A stretch of 64,000 bases of DNA from Terrirubrum flagellatum (GTDB taxonomy: Bacteria; Pseudomonadota; Alphaproteobacteria; Rhizobiales; Beijerinckiaceae): contig NZ_CP091851.1 of assembly GCF_022059845.1 (NCBI RefSeq), forward strand, positions 1 to 64,000, in the 5' to 3' direction. This document shows positions 1 to 8,661 of the stretch, piece after piece (within the stretch, counting starts at the first letter, position 1; each line of letters begins with the position of its first letter). A model generated the notes under the pieces. That model did no database searches. It was not told where the DNA came from and worked only from the letters and a program-made list of their open reading frames with translations. The position numbers and the translations under genes are program-made.

Positions 1-1506
1 ATGACGCGCGCTTTGACCGCTCCCTCCGCCTCCGGCCGCTGGGGGACAGCCCTCGCCGCCGTCGGGGTCGCCGCGATGCTGGCGTTCTCGCCGGTCGCCA
101 GCGCGCCGGCTTTCGCCAAGGGACCTGACTCTCTCGCCGATCTCTCTTCGAGCGTGATCGACGCGGTGGTGAACATCTCCGCGACGTCGACGGCGCCGGT
201 TGCCGAGCGGCGTCAACTCCAGATTCCGCAGTTGCCTCCGGGAACGCCCTTTGAAGAATTCTTCGACGAGTTCTTCCGGCGCGGCCCGGGCGGCCAGAAC
301 GGGCAGAACAGCCCTGCGCCGCAGCAGCGGCGCGGCAATTCGCTCGGCTCCGGCTTCGTCATCGATTCCGCCGGCATCGTCGTCACCAACAACCATGTCA
401 TCGGCGAAGCCAACGACATCACCGTGATCTTCAATGACGGCCAGCGCCTCAAGGCCGAGATCGTCGGCAAGGACACGAAGATCGATCTCGCCGTGCTCCG
501 CGTGAAGCCAGAGAGGCCCTTGAAGGCGGTGAAATTCGGCGACAGCGAAAAGGCCCGCGTCGGCGACTGGGTGATCGCGATCGGCAACCCGTTCGGTCTC
601 GGCGGCTCGGTGTCGGCCGGCATCGTCTCGGCGCGCAACCGCAATATCGATAGCGGCCCCTACGACAACTACATCCAGACCGACGCAGCCATCAACAAAG
701 GCAATTCCGGCGGCCCGCTGTTCAACATGGATGGCGAGGTGATCGGCATTAATACCGCGATCCTGTCGCCGTCAGGCGGCTCGATCGGCATCGGCTTCGC
801 CGTGCCGTCCTCGGTCGCGGCGTCGGTCGTTGATCAGCTCCAGCAATATGGCGAGACGCGTCGCGGCTGGCTTGGCGTGCGTATCCAGCAGGTCGATGAT
901 TCGCTTGCCGAAGCGATGAAACTCGGCAGCGCGCGCGGCGCGCTGATCGCAGGCGTCGACGACAAGGGGCCGGCGAAGCCGGCAGGCCTCGAAGCAGGCG
1001 ATGTGATCGTGAAATTCGATGGTCGCGACATCCGCGACTCGCGCGATCTGCCGCGCATTGTCGCCGCGACGCCGGTCGGCAAGGAGGTCGAGGTCAAGAT
1101 CATCCGCAAGGGCGCGGAGCAGACGAAGACCGTCAAGCTCGCGCGTCTCGACGAGACGGTCGTCGCCTCCAATACAGCCAAGCCGCAATCGACGCCTGCG
1201 CCCGAGACGAAGCAGGTGCTGGGTCTCGAGACCTCGTCGATCACGGATGAAGTCCGCAAACGCTTCAATCTCAAGGAAGGGCTGAAGGGTGTCGTCGTGA
1301 CGCGCGTCGATCCGAATTCATCGGCCGCCGACAAGCGCATCCAGGCGGGCGACGTGATCGTCGAATTCGGCGAGCAGCCGGTGACGAAGCCCGAGGATGT
1401 CGTCAATCGCGTTGAGGCGCTGAAGAAGGACGGCAAGAAATCCGCCGTCGTCGTCATCGCCAACGCACAGGGCGAAACGCGCTTCGTGGCGCTGCCGCTG
1501 AACTAG
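1..1506 (+). CDS. degP: Do/DegP-family periplasmic serine protease
   Basis: This 501-residue protein is an HtrA/Do protease that degrades or refolds damaged envelope proteins in the periplasm. A signal peptide covers about residues 1-40, ending near AFAK. The chymotrypsin-like domain shows the triad His132 (NNHVI), Asp162 (KIDLAVL) and Ser236 (GNSGGPL). Two PDZ domains follow, at roughly 280-375 and 400-495, as in DegP/MucD. A Pro/Gln/Gly-rich insert near residues 70-112 resembles the flexible LA loop. The ATG is the first base of the window, so the promoter is not visible, and a longer N-terminus cannot be excluded although the signal peptide looks complete. Confidence 0.93.
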   Translation: MTRALTAPSASGRWGTALAAVGVAAMLAFSPVASAPAFAKGPDSLADLSSSVIDAVVNISATSTAPVAERRQLQIPQLPPGTPFEEFFDEFFRRGPGGQNGQNSPAPQQRRGNSLGSGFVIDSAGIVVTNNHVIGEANDITVIFNDGQRLKAEIVGKDTKIDLAVLRVKPERPLKAVKFGDSEKARVGDWVIAIGNPFGLGGSVSAGIVSARNRNIDSGPYDNYIQTDAAINKGNSGGPLFNMDGEVIGINTAILSPSGGSIGIGFAVPSSVAASVVDQLQQYGETRRGWLGVRIQQVDDSLAEAMKLGSARGALIAGVDDKGPAKPAGLEAGDVIVKFDGRDIRDSRDLPRIVAATPVGKEVEVKIIRKGAEQTKTVKLARLDETVVASNTAKPQSTPAPETKQVLGLETSSITDEVRKRFNLKEGLKGVVVTRVDPNSSAADKRIQAGDVIVEFGEQPVTKPEDVVNRVEALKKDGKKSAVVVIANAQGETRFVALPLN

Positions 1507-1525
1507 GTTTTCGCGCCCGATTACT

Positions 1526-1557
1526 AAAAAGGCGGCTTGGGAGAGCCGCCTTTTTGT
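1526..1557. terminator. bidirectional intrinsic terminator between degP and serB
   Basis: GGCGGCT (1531-1537) pairs with AGCCGCC (1544-1550) around a six-base loop. Five A's precede the stem and five T's follow it, so the structure can terminate transcription on both strands. This suits the convergent ends of degP and serB. Confidence 0.88.
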
Positions 1558-1559
1558 TT

Positions 1560-2453
1560 TCAGCGAACCCAATCTTCGATGCGATAGCCCTGCGCATAGA
1601 GAAGCGCCGTGAGATCTGTATGCTCAATCCGCGCATGAGCGGCGGCGGCGACTGCAGGCTTGGCGCGAAAGGCGACGCCGAGGCCGGCTTCGCCCAGCAT
1701 GGCGAGATCATTGGCGCCGTCGCCAACCGCAAGCGTCTGCTCCGGCGCCAGGCCGAATTTCTCACGCAACTCCTTAAGCGTCGCGAGCTTCGCCTCCTTG
1801 CCGAGGATTGGCTCGCGCACCTTGCCCGAGAGTCTCTCGCCTTCGGTTTCGAGAATATTCGAGCGATGCTCGTCGAAGCCGATCGTCGCGCCGATCTTCG
1901 AGGTGAAAACGGTGAAGCCGCCGGAGACGAGGCAGCAATAACCGCCATTCGCACGCATGGTTCGCACAAGCGCTACGCCGCCCGGCGTCAGCGTGATGCG
2001 CTTTTCGATGATCTCGTCGACGATCGAGAGGGACAGTCCTTTCAGCAGCGCGACGCGTTCGCGCAGCGCCGGCTCGAAGGCGATCTCGCCGCGCATGGCG
2101 CGCTCGGTGATCTCCGACACTTCTTTCTTCAGCCCGACAAAATCGGCGAGTTCGTCGATGCATTCCTGGCCAATCATGGTGGAATCCATATCGGCGAGGA
2201 ACAGCGCCTTCCGGCGATGTGGGACGGGCTGCACGATCACGTCGATCGGCGCGTCGCCGAGCGCTGCGCGGGCTTCTGACGCAATCGCTTTGAGATCGGA
2301 GTTGTCACCGCTAAAGAAAATATCGGCGGCGACGTCGCGATCGAGCCAAACCGGCGCGCCCGCGCCGGGAAGCGCGCCGGCGCCGCATGAAAGAAGCGTG
2401 GCGTCGAGCGCGGGGCGAGCAGGATTTGCGATGAAGGTTGCGACGTGGGTCAT
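1560..2453 (-). CDS. serB: phosphoserine phosphatase SerB
   Basis: This is the last enzyme of serine synthesis, hydrolysing O-phosphoserine to serine. It is a HAD-superfamily hydrolase: the DxDxT nucleophile motif lies at residues 88-92 (DMDST), SGGF provides the phosphate-binding serine, and GDGANDLAM near the C-terminus is motif III. The start chosen gives 297 residues beginning MTHVATF, which matches the N-terminal region of alphaproteobacterial SerB. An ATG 40 codons upstream exists but would run deep into miaA. Its start codon is divergent from, and inside, the 5' end of miaA. Confidence 0.92.
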   Translation of the reverse strand: MTHVATFIANPARPALDATLLSCGAGALPGAGAPVWLDRDVAADIFFSGDNSDLKAIASEARAALGDAPIDVIVQPVPHRRKALFLADMDSTMIGQECIDELADFVGLKKEVSEITERAMRGEIAFEPALRERVALLKGLSLSIVDEIIEKRITLTPGGVALVRTMRANGGYCCLVSGGFTVFTSKIGATIGFDEHRSNILETEGERLSGKVREPILGKEAKLATLKELREKFGLAPEQTLAVGDGANDLAMLGEAGLGVAFRAKPAVAAAAHARIEHTDLTALLYAQGYRIEDWVR

Positions 2454-3384
2454 GGCGGATGGGCGGGCGATCGACGCCGCGCTCATTGCAGGTCCCACCG
2501 CCAGCGGCAAGTCGGCGCTCGCCATCGAGATCGCGCGGCGGACCGGCGGCGTGATCATCAACGCCGATTCCATGCAGCTCTATCGCGACCTCCGGATCAT
2601 CACGGCGCGGCCAACGCCGGAAGAGGAAGCCGGCGCGCCACATCGCCTTTATGGTGTGATCGATGCGGCGGAGAATTTTTCGGTCGGGCGATGGCTGGCG
2701 GCGGCGTCAAGCTTGCTCGCGGACGTCCGCGAAGCGGGCCGGCTGCCGATCTTCGTCGGCGGCACGGGGCTTTATTTCAAGGCGCTGATGCAGGGGCTGT
2801 CGGACATTCCCGCGACGCCAGACGAGGTGCGCATGCGGGTGCGCGAGGAAGCGGAGGGTCAGGCGCCGGAAGCGCTGCATGCGAAGCTCATGGAGCGTGA
2901 CCCCGAGACCGCCGCGACGCTGCGACCAAGCGATCCCCAGCGCATCCTGCGCGCGCTTGAAGTGTTCGAGGCGACAGGTCGTTCGCTCGTCTCCTTTCAT
3001 GGCGAGCGATCAGGCGCGCTGCTCGACACCGCGCGTTGCTTCAAGTTGTTCCTCACGCCTGATCGTGAGGCGTCGCGCACGGCGATCGATCGCCGGTTTC
3101 TCGCGATGATGAAGGAAGGCGCTCTCGATGAAGTCCGCGCGTTGAAATCGCGCGGTCTCGATCCGGCGTTGCCTGCGATGCGCGCTCATGGCGTGCCGGG
3201 ACTGATCGCTTGTCTCAATGGCGCCATGTCGCTCGAAAATGCGATCGCGAAAGGGCAGGCCGACACGCGCGCTTATGCGAAACGCCAAATGACCTGGTTC
3301 CGCCATCAGATGGAAGGGTGGGACGCGGCTGCTCCTGACCAAGCGAGAGAGATCGTTGCGCGGAATTTCGTCGGTGCGAGTTAG
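2431..3384 (+). CDS. miaA: tRNA dimethylallyltransferase MiaA
   Basis: MiaA transfers the dimethylallyl group from DMAPP to A37 of tRNAs that read UNN codons. The P-loop GPTASGKS lies at residues 21-28, followed by the substrate motif INADSMQLY and the FVGGTGLYF motif. The ATG at 2431 has AGGA six bases upstream. An alternative ATG at 2452 lacks a well-placed ribosome site but gives a more typical N-terminus. The gene is divergent from serB with a 23-bp overlap (2 bp if the second start is used). Its stop overlaps the stop of the convergent LysR gene by 4 bp. Confidence 0.92.
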   Translation: MKVATWVMADGRAIDAALIAGPTASGKSALAIEIARRTGGVIINADSMQLYRDLRIITARPTPEEEAGAPHRLYGVIDAAENFSVGRWLAAASSLLADVREAGRLPIFVGGTGLYFKALMQGLSDIPATPDEVRMRVREEAEGQAPEALHAKLMERDPETAATLRPSDPQRILRALEVFEATGRSLVSFHGERSGALLDTARCFKLFLTPDREASRTAIDRRFLAMMKEGALDEVRALKSRGLDPALPAMRAHGVPGLIACLNGAMSLENAIAKGQADTRAYAKRQMTWFRHQMEGWDAAAPDQAREIVARNFVGAS

Positions 3385-4292
3385 GCCCGCAGATCAGCCG
3401 TTTTCTCGACGAGAAAGTCGATGAAGGCGCGGACGCGGGCTGGCGTATGGCCCCCCTGGCCGACAAACACCGCGTTGATCTCCTCGACATCGCCAGGATT
3501 GAAGGACTCCAGCACCGGGACAAGTCTTCCGGCTGCGATATCCGGCCCGACATGGAAAAGCGCGAGGCGCGCGAGCCCCATGCCAGACAAGGCAAGCTGA
3601 CGCGCGCTTTCGCCATCGCCAACGAGCGCATTGCCGGCAGCGGGAATATAGATGCTCTCTTCTCCATCGCGAAACGCCCATGCGCTGCGAATGCGCGCGA
3701 AGCCGAAATCGATGCGATTGTGACGATCGAGATCGGCGAGCGTATGAGGCGTTCCATGTTTCGCGAGATAGTTCGGCGAAGCCACAACGGCCATGCGGCT
3801 TTGTCCCAGCTTGCGCGCGACCAACTGCGACTCCCGCATTGGGCCGACGCGGATCGCGACATCGGCGCGCTCGTTCAGGAGATCGATGACGAGGTCGGTC
3901 AGAACAATATCGAGCGTCACGCCGGGATGCCGCGCGAGAAATTCGGGAACCAGCGGCAGAAGATAATGGAGTCCGAAGGGCACATTAGAGTTCACACGCA
4001 CGCGGCCCTGCGGCGCGCTGCCCTTCGCGGCCTCCTGCTCCGCCTCGGCCATGTCGCCGAGGATGCGGACGCAGCGCTCATAGAACTGCGCGCCTTCCGG
4101 CGTCAGCAGCAGCTTGCGCGTGGAGCGATTGACGAGCCGCGCGCCCAGCCGCGCTTCAAGCCGCGAGATCAGCTTGCTCACGGCCGAGGGCGTCATGCGG
4201 AAAGCCCGGGCCGCGGCCGAAAAGCCGCCCAGTTCGACCGCGCGGGCGAACACCTCCATCTCGCCGGATCGATTGGCTTCCCATCTCGCCAT
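3381..4292 (-). CDS. LysR-family transcriptional regulator
   Basis: This 303-residue protein has a winged-helix DNA-binding domain at about residues 10-70 (FSAAARAFRMTPSAVSKLIS, then LVNRSTR) and a LysR substrate-binding domain from about 95 onward. It is transcribed divergently from the MFS exporter at 4391 across a 98-bp gap containing an inverted repeat of the LysR-box type, so control of that exporter and of itself is the simplest inference. The inducer cannot be read from sequence. It is close to the subgroup often annotated as DsdC/AaeR-like. Confidence 0.88.
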   Translation of the reverse strand: MARWEANRSGEMEVFARAVELGGFSAAARAFRMTPSAVSKLISRLEARLGARLVNRSTRKLLLTPEGAQFYERCVRILGDMAEAEQEAAKGSAPQGRVRVNSNVPFGLHYLLPLVPEFLARHPGVTLDIVLTDLVIDLLNERADVAIRVGPMRESQLVARKLGQSRMAVVASPNYLAKHGTPHTLADLDRHNRIDFGFARIRSAWAFRDGEESIYIPAAGNALVGDGESARQLALSGMGLARLALFHVGPDIAAGRLVPVLESFNPGDVEEINAVFVGQGGHTPARVRAFIDFLVEKTADLRA

Positions 4293-4319
4293 GTGAATTC
4301 AAGTCATAGATGATATTCC

Positions 4320-4343
4320 CTGAGGCAATCTAAATCACCTCAG
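4320..4343. promoter_or_regulatory. candidate LysR-type operator
   Basis: CTGAGG (4320-4325) and CCTCAG (4338-4343) form a perfect 6-12-6 inverted repeat with an A/T-rich centre. It contains the T-N11-A spacing usual for LysR boxes and lies between the divergent LysR gene and MFS gene. The assignment rests on position and symmetry only. Confidence 0.45.
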
Positions 4344-4390
4344 CCAACTGCGCCATCTCTCGTTGCAACGCACAATGAGAGGAGAGGCCG

Positions 4391-5572
4391 ATGCCCCTTG
4401 CAGTTTACGCCCTTGCCGCCGGGGCCTTCGGGATCGGCGTCACCGAATTCGTCATCATGGGCCTGTTGCTCGATGTCAGCGCCGATCTCGGCGTCTCGAT
4501 CTCGGCGGCGGGCCTGTTGATATCAGGCTATGCGCTTGGCGTGGTCGCCGGCGCGCCGCTGCTGGGCGCGCTCGTCGGCCGCTGGTCGCAGAAGTCGCTG
4601 CTGACGTCGCTGATGGTCGTGTTCACCCTCGGCAACGCCGCCTGCGCGCTCGCGCCTGACTACTGGACCCTGATGGCGGCGCGCGTGCTCACCGCCTTCG
4701 CGCACGCCTCCTTCTTCGGCGTGGGATCGGTGGCGGCGACGCGTCTGGTCGCGCCCGACCGCAAGGCGTCGGCGATCGCCGTCATGTTCACCGGTCTCAC
4801 GGTTGCGAACATTCTCGGCGTGCCGTTCGGAACCTGGCTCGGCCAGGTGTTTGGCTGGCGCGCGACATTCTGGGCCGTGACCTTGGTCGGCGTCGTCGCG
4901 GTCGGCGTGATCTCGGCTCTGGTCCCTGCCGATCAGCCGAACGGCGAAAACAGCGATCTGCGCAGCGATCTCGCAGTGCTGGCGCGTCGCCCGGTGCTGC
5001 TTGGTCTCGCGACCACGGTGCTGAGCTGGGTCGGCGTATTCGCGGCCTTCACCTATCTCGCGCCGATGCTGACGCGCGTCGCCGGATTTCCTGAAAGCGC
5101 AGTGTCCGCGATTCTTCTCGTCTTCGGCGGCGGCCTCATCGCGGGCAATCTGATCGGCGGGAAACTCGCAGACAAAAATGTCGTGCGGACCGCGCTGACA
5201 AGTCTTCTCGCGCTCTCGGGCATGCTGTTCGCGATGAGTTTCGCGATGCGCGATCATATCGCAGCTATTATCTCGGTTGGCCTTCTCGGCGCCGCGGCCT
5301 TTGCGACTGTCGCGCCGTTGCAGATGTGGGTGCTGGAGAAAGCGTCCGGCGCGGGACAGGCGATCGCGTCGAGCTTCAATATCGGCGCGTTCAATCTCGG
5401 CAACGCGATCGGCGCCTGGCTCGGCGGCGTCGTGATCGATCACGGGCCGGGGCTTGGCGCTGTTCCGCTTGTCGCTGCGATCATTCCGTTGATCGCCTTC
5501 GCCGTCGCGCTCTGCAATTGGCGTCTCGATCATCGCGCGCCTGCGCTCGCCGCCATTCCGCGCGGCTGCTGA
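4391..5572 (+). CDS. MFS transporter, AraJ/sugar-efflux type
   Basis: This 393-residue integral membrane protein has about twelve predicted hydrophobic segments. The N-terminal signature FGIGVTEFVIMGLL is characteristic of the AraJ/YdhP/purine-efflux branch of the DHA1 major facilitator family, which exports arabinose-like sugars, nucleosides or drugs by proton antiport. GAGAGGAG eight to ten bases upstream supports the ATG. It is followed after about 36 bp by an aldo/keto reductase on the same strand, so the two may be co-transcribed under the divergent LysR regulator. The substrate is unknown. Confidence 0.87.
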   Translation: MPLAVYALAAGAFGIGVTEFVIMGLLLDVSADLGVSISAAGLLISGYALGVVAGAPLLGALVGRWSQKSLLTSLMVVFTLGNAACALAPDYWTLMAARVLTAFAHASFFGVGSVAATRLVAPDRKASAIAVMFTGLTVANILGVPFGTWLGQVFGWRATFWAVTLVGVVAVGVISALVPADQPNGENSDLRSDLAVLARRPVLLGLATTVLSWVGVFAAFTYLAPMLTRVAGFPESAVSAILLVFGGGLIAGNLIGGKLADKNVVRTALTSLLALSGMLFAMSFAMRDHIAAIISVGLLGAAAFATVAPLQMWVLEKASGAGQAIASSFNIGAFNLGNAIGAWLGGVVIDHGPGLGAVPLVAAIIPLIAFAVALCNWRLDHRAPALAAIPRGC

Positions 5573-5608
5573 TCTCTTCTTCCTCATCTTTCGCACATGG
5601 AGACCATC

Positions 5609-6640
5609 ATGGAATATCGTCGTCTGGGTGCGTCCGGACTGAAAGTCCCGGCGCTGAGTTTCGGAGCGGGAACCTTCGGCGGGTCGGGTCCGCTGTTCGG
5701 CGCGTGGGGCAATACCGATGTCGCAGAAGCGCGCCGCCTGATCGACATCTGTCTCGACGCCGGCGTGACCTTGTTCGACACCGCCGACGTCTATTCCAAC
5801 GGCGCGTCGGAAGAGGTGCTCGGCGAAGCGCTGAAGGGACGGCGCGACAAGGCGCTGATTTCCACCAAGATGTCGCTGCCCATGGGCGATGGCCCTGGTG
5901 ACGCCGGCTCGTCACGCGCGCGGTTGATCAAGGCGACGGACGACGCGCTGCGCCGGATGCAGACGGATTATGTCGATCTCTTGCAACTGCACGCCTTCGA
6001 CGCCGCGACGCCCGTCGAGGAAGTTCTGTCGACGCTCGACATGCTCGTGCGCGCGGGAAAGCTGCGTTACGTCGGCGTTTCCAATTTTTCCGGCTGGCAG
6101 CTCATGAAGTCGCTCGGCGCGGCGGAGAAGCATGGCTATCCCCGCTATGTCGCGCATCAGGTCTATTATTCGCTGGTCGGCCGCAGCTATGAATGGGAGC
6201 TGATGCCGCTCGGTCTCGATCAGGGCGTCGGCGCGCTGGTGTGGAGCCCGCTCGGCTGGGGCCGTCTCACGGGCAAATTGCGTCGCGGGCAGCCTCTTCC
6301 TGAGGGACGTCTGGCCGACACTGCGAAATTCGGCCCGCCGGTTAATGACGAACTTCTCTTCCGCGTCGTCGACGCGCTCGACGAGATCGCAAAGGAAACC
6401 GGAAAATCCATTCCGCAGATCGCGATCAACTGGCTGTTGCAGCGCCCGACTGTCTCATCGATCATCATCGGAGCGCGCAATGAAGAGCAGCTTCGCCAGA
6501 ATCTCGGAGCAGTCGGCTGGTCGCTCTCGGGCGAGCAGATCGCGAAGCTCGACGCGGCGAGCACGACGGACGCCGCCTATCCCTATTTCCCCTATTACAG
6601 GCAGGAAGGCTTCGCGCGGCTCAGCCCGCCGGCGGTGTGA
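5609..6640 (+). CDS. aldo/keto reductase
   Basis: This is an NADPH-dependent carbonyl reductase of the aldo/keto reductase superfamily, 343 residues. The full catalytic tetrad is present: Asp57, Tyr62, Lys87 and His128. SSIIIGARNEEQL near residue 290 is the NADP-binding segment. GGAG six bases before the ATG at 5609 decides the start over an ATG four codons upstream. Downstream of the MFS gene and probably co-transcribed with it, it may detoxify or interconvert an aldehyde or sugar handled by that exporter, but this is inferred from context. Confidence 0.88.
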   Translation: MEYRRLGASGLKVPALSFGAGTFGGSGPLFGAWGNTDVAEARRLIDICLDAGVTLFDTADVYSNGASEEVLGEALKGRRDKALISTKMSLPMGDGPGDAGSSRARLIKATDDALRRMQTDYVDLLQLHAFDAATPVEEVLSTLDMLVRAGKLRYVGVSNFSGWQLMKSLGAAEKHGYPRYVAHQVYYSLVGRSYEWELMPLGLDQGVGALVWSPLGWGRLTGKLRRGQPLPEGRLADTAKFGPPVNDELLFRVVDALDEIAKETGKSIPQIAINWLLQRPTVSSIIIGARNEEQLRQNLGAVGWSLSGEQIAKLDAASTTDAAYPYFPYYRQEGFARLSPPAV

Positions 6641-6643
6641 TCC

Positions 6644-7549
6644 TCAGGTCCGGCCCGCTGCGTCGCTCTTGATGAAGTCGACGAAGGCGCGCAGCGGTCC
6701 GGGCATGTGCGTGCGACTCTGATAATAGAGAAAGGGGCCGGAGAATTCCTGCACCCAGTCGCTCAGCACGGGAACAAGCCGTCCATCGTTGAGCGCGGGC
6801 TTCAGATATTCCTCGAAGCTCGCGATGAGGCCGAGACCCGCGATCGCAGCGGCGATCTCCAGCTCCATCGAGGTCGCGACAAGCGGTCCCTCCGGGCTGA
6901 CGCGGATAATCTCGCCGTCCTTTTCGAACTCCCAGGGATGGGTGACGCCGCTGGCGAAGCGATGGCGGATGCAGGCGTGCTGCAACACGTCATGGGGATG
7001 TTGGGGAACGCCGCGCGCGGCGAGATAGTCGCGCGAAGCTGCAACCACGAACCGCTGTCGGCGCGGACCCAACGGAATCGCGATCATGTCGCGCTCGACG
7101 CGTTCCTCATAACGCACGCCGGCGTCGAAGCCCGCGGCAAGGACATCGATGAACCTGTCGTTGACGACGATATCGACCGTCACCTCGGGATAGGCTTTGA
7201 GGAAGCGCGTGACGATCGGCGGCAGGATCTTGTGGCCGACGATCGAAGGCACGTTCAGCCTCAGCGTGCCGCGCGGGCTGTCGCGGAATGTGTTCATGGC
7301 GTCGAGAGCGCCGGAGATTTCGCCGAGCGCCGGCCCCAGCCGATCGAGCAGACGATCGCCGGCTTCGGTCGGCGTCACGCTGCGCGTCGTGCGGTTGAGC
7401 AGGCGGATCGACAGGCGCGCCTCCAACCGGCGGACGGCCTCGCTCAGCGACGAGGCGGAGACGTTGCGGTGCTGGGCCGCGCCGCGAAAGCTGCGGGCGC
7501 GAGCGACAGCGACAAAGGCGTCGAGATCGGACAAGTCGGGATCGGACAT
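6644..7549 (-). CDS. LysR-family transcriptional regulator
   Basis: This 301-residue LysR regulator has its helix-turn-helix at about residues 8-68 (FRGAAQHRNVSASSLSEAVR, LLNRTTRSV) and a C-terminal effector domain. It is convergent with the aldo/keto reductase at 5609, the stops being only 3 bp apart. It is divergent from a second aldo/keto reductase at 7654 across about 104 bp. This type of regulator is commonly found beside the oxidoreductase it controls. The ATG at 7549 is preferred to an in-frame TTG 15 bases upstream. Confidence 0.87.
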   Translation of the reverse strand: MSDPDLSDLDAFVAVARARSFRGAAQHRNVSASSLSEAVRRLEARLSIRLLNRTTRSVTPTEAGDRLLDRLGPALGEISGALDAMNTFRDSPRGTLRLNVPSIVGHKILPPIVTRFLKAYPEVTVDIVVNDRFIDVLAAGFDAGVRYEERVERDMIAIPLGPRRQRFVVAASRDYLAARGVPQHPHDVLQHACIRHRFASGVTHPWEFEKDGEIIRVSPEGPLVATSMELEIAAAIAGLGLIASFEEYLKPALNDGRLVPVLSDWVQEFSGPFLYYQSRTHMPGPLRAFVDFIKSDAAGRT

Positions 7550-7574
7550 TGTGCGGATTTCCAAACAGGCCGTT

Positions 7575-7594
7575 CGATATTGGCCGGATTATCG
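7575..7594. promoter_or_regulatory. candidate LysR-type operator
   Basis: CGATA and TATCG flank a ten-base centre, giving a 5-10-5 inverted repeat midway between the divergent LysR gene (start 7549) and the aldo/keto reductase (start 7654). Position and symmetry suit a LysR binding site. There is no independent evidence. Confidence 0.35.
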
Positions 7595-7653
7595 CACAGA
7601 ACAATCCGCGCCATATTCGCCTCGAAAGCCCGGTTGGGCTCACGGAGATGAAG

Positions 7654-8661
7654 ATGGACATTCGTCAGCTTGGCGCGGCCGGCCCGCGCGTTTCGGCGTT
7701 GGGCCTTGGCTGCATGGCCATGTCCGGCATGTATGGCCCGGCCGATCGGGCCGAGAGCATCGCCACCATTCACGCCGCGCTCGAAGCCGGAATCACGTTG
7801 CTCGACACCGGCGACTTCTACGGCATGGGCCATAACGAGATGCTGATCGGTGAAGCGCTGAAAGGCGGCAAGCGCGATGGCGCGCTCATCAGCGTGAAGT
7901 TCGGCGCGCTGCGCGGTCCCGACGGCGCGTGGCTCGGCTATGACTCGCGGCCGCAGGCGGTGAAGAGCGCGCTGGCCTATACGCTGCAGCGGCTCGGCGT
8001 TGATCACATCGACATCTATCGTCCGTCGCGGCTCGATCCTGCGGTGCCGATCGAAGACACGATCGGCGCCGTCGCCGACATGGTGAAGGCCGGCTATATC
8101 AGGCATATCGGTCTGTCTGAAGTCGGCGTCGACACGATCCGCCGCGCGGCGAAGGTCCATCCCATCGTCGATCTGCAGATCGAATATTCTCTGATCTCGC
8201 GCGGCATCGAGGACGGCATTCTGCAGGCATGCCGTGAGTTTGGCATCGCCATCACCGCATATGGCGTTCTCTCGCGCGGCCTGATCAGCGGCCATTGGGA
8301 CGCCAGCAAGGCCGACGCTGGTGATTTTCGCGCGCACAGCCCGCGTTTCCAGGCCGGAAATGTCGAGCAGAATCTTGCGCTCGTTGAAGCGCTGCGGAAG
8401 ATCGCCGACACGAAAGACGTCAGCGTCGCGCAGATCGCCATCGCCTGGGTGATGGCGCAGGGCGACGATATCGTTCCGCTGATCGGCGCGCGCCACCGCG
8501 ATCGTTTGACGGAATCGCTTGGCGCGCTCGATGTGAAGCTGGGCGCAAGCGATCTTGCTGCGATCGAAGCGGCCGTTCCGAGAGGCGCTGCCGCCGGCGA
8601 TCGCTATGCGGCCTATGCAATGGCGCAACTCGACAGTGAGCAGCGCGTCAGCGCGCTTTAA
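7654..8661 (+). CDS. aldo/keto reductase lacking the catalytic histidine
   Basis: This 335-residue protein has the aldo/keto reductase fold with Asp51, Tyr56 and Lys82 of the catalytic tetrad. Where relatives have the histidine of YYQHRVDP, it reads IYRPSRLDP, placing Ser125 at the His position. It may therefore be a slower or specialised reductase; similar sequences lacking the His occur as a distinct subgroup. GGAG six bases before the ATG at 7654 favours that start over the ATG two codons earlier. The divergent LysR gene is its likely regulator. Its stop overlaps the convergent RMD1-family stop by 4 bp. Confidence 0.86.
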   Translation: MDIRQLGAAGPRVSALGLGCMAMSGMYGPADRAESIATIHAALEAGITLLDTGDFYGMGHNEMLIGEALKGGKRDGALISVKFGALRGPDGAWLGYDSRPQAVKSALAYTLQRLGVDHIDIYRPSRLDPAVPIEDTIGAVADMVKAGYIRHIGLSEVGVDTIRRAAKVHPIVDLQIEYSLISRGIEDGILQACREFGIAITAYGVLSRGLISGHWDASKADAGDFRAHSPRFQAGNVEQNLALVEALRKIADTKDVSVAQIAIAWVMAQGDDIVPLIGARHRDRLTESLGALDVKLGASDLAAIEAAVPRGAAAGDRYAAYAMAQLDSEQRVSAL

